Shown here piece by piece: positions 1 through 5,042 of a DNA stretch of 6,645 nucleotides (position 1 is its first letter; the number at the start of each line of letters is the position of its first letter). The position numbers and the translations under genes are program-made. The stretch comes from JANLSE01 sp038214135 (GTDB taxonomy: Bacteria > Chloroflexota > Chloroflexia > Chloroflexales > Roseiflexaceae). The notes below the pieces were generated by a model. The model was not told where the DNA came from. It worked only from the letters and a program-made list of their open reading frames with translations, and searched no databases. Location of the stretch: contig JBBQSD010000220.1 of assembly GCA_038214135.1 (NCBI GenBank), positions 1 through 6,645 of the forward strand, given 5' to 3'.

Positions 1-3000
1 CTGTTCGATTATGATGACAGCGAGATGCTGCAAGCCAAATCGGGCGACTTCGAGCGCGATAATTCGCAGCGCTGGAACGCCAACAACTCGGCCGTCTGGC
101 CGGCTGGCGGGATCACCCAGCTTGAGTTTATCAACCAGTTCCGCGAGATGGCCGAATCGGGCCGTGGCGAACCAGGCATCTTCAACCGCGCAGCAGCCAA
201 CACAATGAAACCAGCCCGCCGCGCCGATGCGGATTTTGGCACCAACCCATGTGTTACGGGCGATACCTGGGTGGCCGTCGCCGATGGGCGCGGCAGAATG
301 CGGATCAGCGATCTCGCCGCTGCGGGGCGCGATGTCGATGTGTATACCATGATGAATGGGCAGATAACCATTCGCACCATGCGCAATCCACGCAAAACCG
401 GCACGCAGGTTCCGGTCTATCGGATTTCGTTTGCAGATGGTAGCCATATTCGAGCAACCGCCAATCATCGCTTCGTGCTGCGCGATGGGTCAGAAAAAAC
501 AGCCATCGATCTGCAGAATAATGATAGCCTCAGCGCAATGACAGCCTTCTCCTATAAGAAGCGCGGGCTGCCAGCGCTGCAAAAGTGCGATTATGATCTA
601 CCAGGCAGTTACCGGATGATCCAACTCGGCAGCTTCCGCAAATCTGAACATCGCCTGATCTATGCCCATCATACTGGTATTGCGCTGACCGGAATCGAAC
701 AACAGCTTCATCATCGCGATTTCGATGGCCGCAATAACCAGATTGAGAACCTGCAATTGATGAGCCTGCAGGAACATGCCCAAGAGCATCGTGAGCGCAT
801 GCTCGGCAAGAATAATCCAGCAGTACGGCTCATGCGAGCATCGTGGCGCAAAAGTCTGAGCATTGCATGTTCTGGTGCTGCAAATGGAAATGCAAAATCG
901 TGCCAGAATGAGGCGCTCGAAGCCAAGCTGATCGAGCTTACTCGCAGCCTTGGGCGTGTGGCAACACACGCTGAATATACGCGTTTCGCTCGCCAGAACG
1001 ATCTTCCATTGGTCTGGCAGGATTATCAGCAGAGTTATTTTGGCGGCGATATTAGCGAAACACTGCATCGTATTGCCGATCAAGTCGGATTACCAACACT
1101 AACGCTCTGGCAGATCGAAGCACGGCGCATAACCGATCTACCGCTCGCGTTCATTGAAGGGCGTACCCATGTCCAACGCCACTGTGAAGTCTGTGGCGAA
1201 CAATTTCTCGTGCGGATTGCTCGACGGGAACAGGCAACCTGCAGCCAGGCATGTAGTCAGCGCCTACACTATCGATTGCACGGCACAGAAACACGCCGCC
1301 AGCAGCTCCAGCAAGCACACGAACTGCGCAAACAATCGGTTCGCCAGCAACAAGTGCAGCTCTATAATGATTTGATGGTAAGCCTCAATCGGCATCCCTC
1401 AAAGCAGGAGTGGCAGGCGCACTGCCGTGAACAAGGCGTTTCTCCAGAAATCAGCCGCACAAGCAGTCCGTTCCGAAAGTGGAATGAGCTGGAAGCTGCT
1501 GCTGGTGCAACCAATCATCGTGTTGTTGATGTTGTATTCGATGGCTACGAAGATGTCTATACCGGAACTGTGGACGAGACCCACACATTTTTCAGTATTG
1601 GATCAGAGCGAACAGACTCACATGGCCGAACCGAGATGAGCTATGTGCTATCCTGGCAATGCGGCGAAATAAACCTGCGTCCGCACGAGTTCTGCAACCT
1701 GAGCGCCGCCGTCGCACGGGTCGATGATACCTTTGCATCGTTGCGCGACAAAGTCGAGGCGGCGACGATCATCGGTACGATTCAGAGCCTGGCAACCTAC
1801 TTCCCCGGCCTACGCCCGATCTGGCAGCAGAACTGTGAGGAAGAGCGCCTGCTTGGCGTCGATATCACCGGCCAGATGGATAGCCCAATCGCCCAGGATG
1901 CCCAGGTCAAACGCCAGCTCAGGGAAATTGCCATTGATGTGAACCGGCAACTAGCCCAGACGCTGGGTATTAATGCCTCCGCATCAATCACCTGTGTCAA
2001 ACCAAGTGGCAATTCGAGCCAGTTGCTCAACTGCTCATCTGGCCTGCACTCACGCTGGTCGCCCTATTATGTCCGCAATGTGCGTGTGGCCACCCATTCG
2101 CCAATTTTCAAGGTGCTGCGCGATGCTGGCGTGCCAATGGATCCTGAGAATGGCCAGACACTCGAAAATGCGACGACCTGGGTCATCCATTTCCCCATGA
2201 AATCGCCAGATGGCGCGATCACCCGCAACCAGCGCTCAGCGATTGACCAGTGTGAGTTCTGGTTGCAGAACAAACTCTACTGGACGGAACACAACCCGAG
2301 TTGTTTCACCGGTGAGACCCGCATTGTCACAGATCGTGGCCTGATGAGTTTCCATCAAATCGAGGATTATATCGGCGATGACTCGAGTCGGACACCACAT
2401 GTTCTGGGTAAGGATGGGCGCTGGGTTACGGCAGCCTTCCGATCACTGGGTCAGCAGGAGGTCTGGGAGCTTGAGGTCGAGCGCTGTGGCGTCCGACAGA
2501 CAATCCGCACGACCGCAGATCATCTCTGGCCAGTGACATCACCGATGCGGCGTTTTCGCGAATCGGCCACTGAGCTGCGTACCACCCGCGATCTGCCAAT
2601 TGGCTCGCAGGACTACAAGCTCATGACGGTCAACCCGCACGAGCAGATCGACCTGGATCTTGAGGGTATCCTGCATGGGATCACCTTTGGTGATGGCACC
2701 CGTGGCTCAGGACATCAGGGGCGGACGCGTTTCTGCTCGGTGGCACTCTGCAACGACCCAAATGGCGTGGATAGCCGTGATCTGGCGGAATTGTTTGTCG
2801 AAGCAGGCTATACGCCAAATGTGCGCGAGGATCGCCAGCAGATCCAGTTCTATGGTTTGCCAGAACACTGGAAGAACCTGCCGGCACTCGATGAAAGCCC
2901 TGAGTATCTGCGTGGGTTCGTAGCTGGCTGGTTTGCTGCCGATGGACATACCGGGCATACAACAACGATTTCAAGTGTACAACGCGACGCACTTGAATGG

Positions 3001-3585
3001 CTACAGGTTGCGGCCCCACGCGCCGCGCTTGCAACAACCACCACAATCGGCGAGCACTTCTCGGATAGCGGCGTTGCTCCGGTCACGTTCTATACCCTAG
3101 CACTCGTGAAGGAAACACTCGACGAGGATTTCTTTGTGCTAAAGGCCAAGCGGGATCGCTTCAGCCCAGCGCGCTTCGCAAAATACTGGAAAGTTGCGGC
3201 AGTACGCAATACCGGCCAACGTGAGGCGGTCTACTGCATGGAAGTTACTGAGGGCGAGCCATACTTCACGCTTGAGGGCAATATTCTGACGCACAACTGC
3301 ACCATTACCTACCGCCCCGATGAGGTGATCGACCTCATGAAGTGGGTCTGGGATCATCGCGACCAGATCGGCGGCCTGTCGTTCCTGCCCTCATTCGACG
3401 CACAATACTCACAGATGCCATACATGGAGATCTCAAAGGACGAGTTTACTCGCCTGTCCTCTGAATTCCCCGAGATTGACTTCAGCAAAGTATGGCGCTA
3501 CGAAGAGCAAGACCTGACAACTGCCTCACAGGAATTAGCATGTCTTAGCGGCGTATGTGAGATTGAGATTGTCCCACAGGGCTAG
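1..3585 (+). CDS. nrdJ: Adenosylcobalamin-dependent ribonucleoside-triphosphate reductase (class II), 5'-truncated, with two inteins
   Basis: Class II ribonucleotide reductase, which makes deoxyribonucleotides in the cytoplasm using coenzyme B12. The frame is open from base 1, so the true start lies upstream; the ATG at 25 is internal. Host (extein) segments are 1-249, 1660-2301 and 3298-3585, together 392 residues; from comparison with the ~740-residue Lactobacillus leichmannii enzyme, roughly 320 N-terminal residues are missing. Visible family marks are NSQRWNANNSAVW and GEPGIFNR before intein 1; the spliced active-site stretch NPCGEINLRPHEFCNL; CVKPSGNSSQLLNC near 1990; and the C-terminal pair ACLSGVC (Cys codons 3541 and 3556). 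The active-site Cys-Gly-Glu and the Cys eleven residues later match C408, E410 and C419 of the Lactobacillus enzyme, and the C-x4-C tail matches its C731/C736 redox shuttle. It ends at TAG 3583-3585 and is followed by a hairpin. Family assignment is secure; monomeric RTPR type is very likely. Confidence 0.95.
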   Translation: MFDYDDSEMLQAKSGDFERDNSQRWNANNSAVWPAGGITQLEFINQFREMAESGRGEPGIFNRAAANTMKPARRADADFGTNPCVTGDTWVAVADGRGRMRISDLAAAGRDVDVYTMMNGQITIRTMRNPRKTGTQVPVYRISFADGSHIRATANHRFVLRDGSEKTAIDLQNNDSLSAMTAFSYKKRGLPALQKCDYDLPGSYRMIQLGSFRKSEHRLIYAHHTGIALTGIEQQLHHRDFDGRNNQIENLQLMSLQEHAQEHRERMLGKNNPAVRLMRASWRKSLSIACSGAANGNAKSCQNEALEAKLIELTRSLGRVATHAEYTRFARQNDLPLVWQDYQQSYFGGDISETLHRIADQVGLPTLTLWQIEARRITDLPLAFIEGRTHVQRHCEVCGEQFLVRIARREQATCSQACSQRLHYRLHGTETRRQQLQQAHELRKQSVRQQQVQLYNDLMVSLNRHPSKQEWQAHCREQGVSPEISRTSSPFRKWNELEAAAGATNHRVVDVVFDGYEDVYTGTVDETHTFFSIGSERTDSHGRTEMSYVLSWQCGEINLRPHEFCNLSAAVARVDDTFASLRDKVEAATIIGTIQSLATYFPGLRPIWQQNCEEERLLGVDITGQMDSPIAQDAQVKRQLREIAIDVNRQLAQTLGINASASITCVKPSGNSSQLLNCSSGLHSRWSPYYVRNVRVATHSPIFKVLRDAGVPMDPENGQTLENATTWVIHFPMKSPDGAITRNQRSAIDQCEFWLQNKLYWTEHNPSCFTGETRIVTDRGLMSFHQIEDYIGDDSSRTPHVLGKDGRWVTAAFRSLGQQEVWELEVERCGVRQTIRTTADHLWPVTSPMRRFRESATELRTTRDLPIGSQDYKLMTVNPHEQIDLDLEGILHGITFGDGTRGSGHQGRTRFCSVALCNDPNGVDSRDLAELFVEAGYTPNVREDRQQIQFYGLPEHWKNLPALDESPEYLRGFVAGWFAADGHTGHTTTISSVQRDALEWLQVAAPRAALATTTTIGEHFSDSGVAPVTFYTLALVKETLDEDFFVLKAKRDRFSPARFAKYWKVAAVRNTGQREAVYCMEVTEGEPYFTLEGNILTHNCTITYRPDEVIDLMKWVWDHRDQIGGLSFLPSFDAQYSQMPYMEISKDEFTRLSSEFPEIDFSKVWRYEEQDLTTASQELACLSGVCEIEIVPQG
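601..795 (+). other. HNH homing endonuclease core inside intein 1
   Basis: The encoded stretch begins YRMIQLGSFRKSEHRLIYAH and continues into LHHRDFDGRNNQIENLQL and EHAQEH. This is the HNH nuclease pattern: a His pair (codons 709-714), a DG-x-NN-x3-ENL segment (724-750) and a trailing His-x3-His (775-789). In related homing enzymes these residues bind the metal and cut DNA at the empty allele. All key positions appear present, so the nuclease may still be active. The target would be the intein-free nrdJ active-site sequence; this is an inference from how homing works. Confidence 0.85.
919..1509 (+). other. DNA-recognition region of intein 1: two homing-endonuclease-associated repeats flanking a four-cysteine cluster
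   Basis: Two segments resemble the short repeat often found beside HNH homing nucleases. The first is at 919-1050 (LIELTRSLGRVATHAEYTRF, then a Trp-x2-Tyr and YFGG ending). The second is at about 1357-1509 (LMVSLNRHPSKQEW, then SSPFRKWNELEAAAG). Between them is CEVCGEQFL followed by CSQAC, with Cys codons at 1183, 1192, 1240 and 1252: a C-x2-C...C-x3-C arrangement likely to bind zinc. Family knowledge suggests these parts bind DNA and give target specificity. The cysteine cluster is seen directly; the repeat assignment rests on pattern memory and is less certain. Confidence 0.65.
2302..3297 (+). mobile_element. Intein 2 in NrdJ, LAGLIDADG type
   Basis: A 332-codon in-frame intein that interrupts the host sequence between HNPS and CTITYRPDEV. 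It starts at Cys1 (codon 2302-2304, CFTGETRIVTDRG, block A) and has a block B T-x-x-H motif (TADH, about 2512-2523). It ends with block F/G (VYCMEVTEGEPYF, then GNILTHN) directly before Cys+1 at 3298. The terminal His-Asn and the following Cys are canonical, so standard class 1 splicing is expected. Unlike intein 1, its base composition matches the host (38 of 60 GC at 2461-2520), suggesting longer residence or a donor of similar composition. It sits 214 codons after the catalytic Cys in spliced numbering, within the conserved catalytic domain. Confidence 0.95.
2662..2952 (+). other. LAGLIDADG (DOD) homing endonuclease core inside intein 2
   Basis: Two dodecapeptide motifs are visible: EGILHGITFGDG (2662-2697) and YLRGFVAGWFAADG (2905-2946). 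Each keeps its acidic catalytic residue, Asp at 2692-2694 and Asp at 2941-2943. Two motifs in one chain are typical of monomeric intein endonucleases, which cut the intein-free allele so that the intein is copied in during repair. The distance between the motifs (about 80 residues) is in the usual range. Both catalytic acids are present, so there is no sign that the nuclease is dead. Confidence 0.88.
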
Positions 3586-3620
3586 CTCACAATCTATCTG
3601 AGGCCATCTACCTGCAACCC

Positions 3621-3658
3621 GAAGGAGTATACTGCCCGAACAGGCAGTGTGCTCCTTC
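3621..3658 (+). terminator. Hairpin after nrdJ, probable terminator
   Basis: Arms 3621-3636 and 3643-3658 pair along all 16 positions, counting two G-U wobbles, around a 6-base loop (CGAACA). It lies 36 bases after the nrdJ stop and just before the ribosome binding site of the hydrolase remnant. No clear run of T follows (ATTGATC), so it is not a textbook intrinsic terminator. It could instead protect the 3' end of the mRNA. Confidence 0.6.
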
Positions 3659-3679
3659 ATTGATCAGAAAGGAATCCCC

Positions 3680-3878
3680 ATGCGCCGCCATCACATGCTT
3701 GGATACGCCATGTTGGTCAGCATACTGGCCAGTTGTAGCCGCCCATAAACCCTTCTTCCTACTCCTGAATGTTGCCATCGGCGGCAATTTTGGCGGCTCG
3801 GTCGCCGATGATACGGCGTTCCCACAAGCGATGACAATCGACTATATACGTGTCTATCGCAGCATACAGTCGCCATAG
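3680..3878 (+). pseudogene. Remnant of a secreted lipoprotein family-16 glycoside hydrolase (internal deletion)
   Basis: Two pieces of one former gene lie side by side in different frames. The first, 3680-3748, starts at ATG after GAAAGGA (3667-3673, 6-base spacing). It encodes 22 residues, MRRHHMLGYAMLVSILASC plus SRP and a TAA. Basic residues, a hydrophobic stretch and an LASC lipobox make a classic lipoprotein signal peptide. The second, about 3744-3878 in another frame, encodes HKPFFLLLNVAIGGNFGG, then FPQAMTIDYIRVYR and a TAG. This is the typical C-terminal end of GH16 beta-glucanases (laminarinase-like), including the closing DYxRVY strand. The catalytic core with its E-x-D-x-(x)-E motif is absent, so some 200 or more codons appear lost at a junction near 3735-3747. 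A TTG-started frame (3660-3878) through the tail is open but lacks the signal peptide and active site. An assembly collapse could mimic this. Confidence 0.72.
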
Positions 3879-3930
3879 CTATCCTAAACAATCGTCGCGA
3901 TTTCTGACTCCTGAATTTCGCCCCCAGATA

Positions 3931-3939
3931 TGGTATGAT
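3931..3939 (+). promoter_or_regulatory. Candidate extended -10 promoter for the LLM oxidoreductase gene
   Basis: TGGTATGAT matches an extended -10 element (TG-n-TATGAT; five of six to TATAAT). The -35 position holds only weak matches such as CTGAAT at 3911-3916 (17-base spacing), and an extended -10 can make up for that. Transcription would begin near 3946, giving a leader of about 34 bases containing the GAGGAG ribosome binding site at 3967-3972. Based on sequence pattern alone. Confidence 0.5.
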
Positions 3940-3979
3940 CGCAGCGCGACGATAGTAGAGAGTAACGAGGAGTATACCA

Positions 3980-4951
3980 ATGGCGGTTACATTCGGCACG
4001 TTCGTTCCCCAGGGCTGGCGCATGGATCTGGTCGAGATCCGCGATCCAATCGAGCAATATGAGGCAATGACGCGGGTTGGGCTAGCGGCGGAGAAGGCTG
4101 GCTATGATTCGATCTGGGTCTACGACCATTTTCATACTGTGCCGCAGCCAACCATGGAAAGCACCTTCGAGTGCTGGACGATCATGGCCGCCCTGGCACG
4201 CGATATTCCACGCATCCGTTTGGGCCAGATGTGTACCTGCAATGGCTATCGCAACCCGGCGGTTCTGGCCAAGATCACCTCAACCATCGATGTACTCAGC
4301 CACGGGCGGTTGATCTGTGGCCTGGGGGCAGGCTGGTATGAGCACGAATGGCGTGCCTATGGCTATGGTTTCCCGATTGTACCAGAGCGCATGCGCGCGT
4401 TTCGTGAGGCATGCGAGATCATTGTTCGCATGTGGACCGAGGATAAGCCCGTTTTCAATGGCAAATACTACACCATCGATGGCCCAATCAACGAGCCAAA
4501 GGGCGTCCAGAAGCCACATATCCCACTCTGGCTTGGTGGCGGTGGCGAACAGGTGACACTCAAGCTGGTGGCGAAATGGGGCCAGGCCTGCAATATCGGC
4601 GGCGGCAACCCGGATATCATCCGCCAGAAGCTTGAGATTCTGCGTGGCCACTGCACCGATCTGGGCCGCAATTACGATGAGATCACCAAGAGCACCAATA
4701 TGAATATTGTGCTGCTTGAGGATGGAGCCGATCAAGAATCCGCCACCGAAAAGGTTCGCGCAACCTATGGCTGGACGATGGAGCAGTTGCATCAGCAGGC
4801 CGTTGTTGGCACCGCCGATGAGATCAGCGCCCGCATCCAGGCCGCCGTCGACGCCGGCGCAGATTATTTCATCACCTACTTCCCACGCGTCGCCTACGAC
4901 CATAGCGCCATGCAGCGCTTCGCCGCAGAAGTGATGCCGCGCTTCCAATAA
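3980..4951 (+). CDS. LLM-class (luciferase-like) oxidoreductase, probably F420-dependent
   Basis: A complete 323-residue protein of the bacterial luciferase-like superfamily, resembling the Rv1855c-type probable F420-dependent oxidoreductases. The fold is a TIM barrel that binds a deazaflavin or flavin; the substrate is unknown. Visible marks are AAEKAGYDSIWVYDHF (residues 37-52), RLGQMCTCNGYRNPAVLAK (80-98), LSHGRLICGLGAGWYEHEW (106-124) with the following YGYGFP, and PHIPLWLGGGGE (179-190). Length is normal for the family. The ATG start is supported by GAGGAG at 3967-3972, seven bases upstream, and an extended -10 candidate at 3931. No signal peptide is evident, so it should be cytosolic. 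It stands alone: a hydrolase remnant lies upstream and rpoC converges from downstream. F420 rather than FMN use is inferred from the family. Confidence 0.9.
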   Translation: MAVTFGTFVPQGWRMDLVEIRDPIEQYEAMTRVGLAAEKAGYDSIWVYDHFHTVPQPTMESTFECWTIMAALARDIPRIRLGQMCTCNGYRNPAVLAKITSTIDVLSHGRLICGLGAGWYEHEWRAYGYGFPIVPERMRAFREACEIIVRMWTEDKPVFNGKYYTIDGPINEPKGVQKPHIPLWLGGGGEQVTLKLVAKWGQACNIGGGNPDIIRQKLEILRGHCTDLGRNYDEITKSTNMNIVLLEDGADQESATEKVRATYGWTMEQLHQQAVVGTADEISARIQAAVDAGADYFITYFPRVAYDHSAMQRFAAEVMPRFQ

Positions 4952-4981
4952 TAACCAAGAACATTTTGGTTCATAGTAACA

Positions 4982-5013
4982 AACAGGCAGCAGACGTACG
5001 TCTGCTGCCTGTT
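4982..5013. terminator. Perfect 32-bp palindrome, probable bidirectional terminator between convergent genes
   Basis: Arms 4982-4997 (AACAGGCAGCAGACGT) and 4998-5013 are exact reverse complements with no spacer. In RNA this would fold as a 14-bp stem with a GUAC loop. It lies 30 bases after the LLM oxidoreductase stop and 29 bases beyond the rpoC stop, the expected place for a shared terminator. On the minus strand the stem runs into a T-rich stretch (TTTGTTACT), better matching an intrinsic terminator for rpoC; the plus-strand tail (GACATG) is not T-rich. A weaker 6-bp inverted repeat, AACCAA/TTGGTT at 4953-4971, precedes it. Confidence 0.75.
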
Positions 5014-5042
5014 GACATGAATGAGCGCGCTACCAAGGTGAT

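Larger units (their letters stand above)
250..1659 (+). mobile_element. Intein 1 in NrdJ, HNH-endonuclease type, inserted at the catalytic cysteine
   Basis: A 470-codon in-frame intein. It starts at Cys1 (codon 250-252, CVTGDTWVAV, block A) and ends just before Cys+1 at 1660. Removing it rejoins TNP to CGEINL, the uninterrupted family sequence, which fixes both boundaries. The N-terminal splicing domain shows block B with a T-x-x-H motif (TANH near 460-471). The C-terminal block F is near 1546-1596 (EDVYTGTVDETHTFF). The centre carries a homing endonuclease region, described separately. The C-terminal end is unusual: it reads VLSWQ before Cys+1, so the usual penultimate His is Trp and the terminal Asn is Gln. 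About a dozen extra residues (RTDSHGRTEMSY) sit between block F and the end. The central part is less GC-rich (26 of 60 bases at 1021-1080) than the extein (35 of 60 at 1741-1800), consistent with more recent acquisition. Identity as an intein is near certain; splicing efficiency is unknown. Confidence 0.93.

Noticed and set aside
25..27. ATG at 25 as the start of the reductase
   Set aside because: The frame is open upstream to base 1 and the protein here already corresponds to the middle of the family, so this is an internal Met.
598..1083. 161-residue reading frame on the minus strand opposite intein 1
   Set aside because: It lies wholly inside the intein coding sequence, shows no recognisable domain, and has low-complexity character typical of an antisense shadow.
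3660..3878. A functional 72-residue protein starting at TTG 3660
   Set aside because: The start overlaps the hairpin edge and lacks a ribosome binding site; only its C-terminal half matches GH16 and the better start at 3680 is in another frame. A pseudogene explains all of it.
3623..3977. Ten-base direct repeat AGGAGTATAC at 3623-3632 and 3968-3977
   Set aside because: One copy is part of the nrdJ hairpin, the other is the ribosome binding region of the LLM gene. Ten bases with an AGGAG core can recur by chance, and nothing else flanking them matches.
4280..4948. 222-residue reading frame on the minus strand opposite the LLM oxidoreductase gene
   Set aside because: The plus-strand frame has clear family motifs, a ribosome binding site and a promoter candidate; the antisense frame has none.
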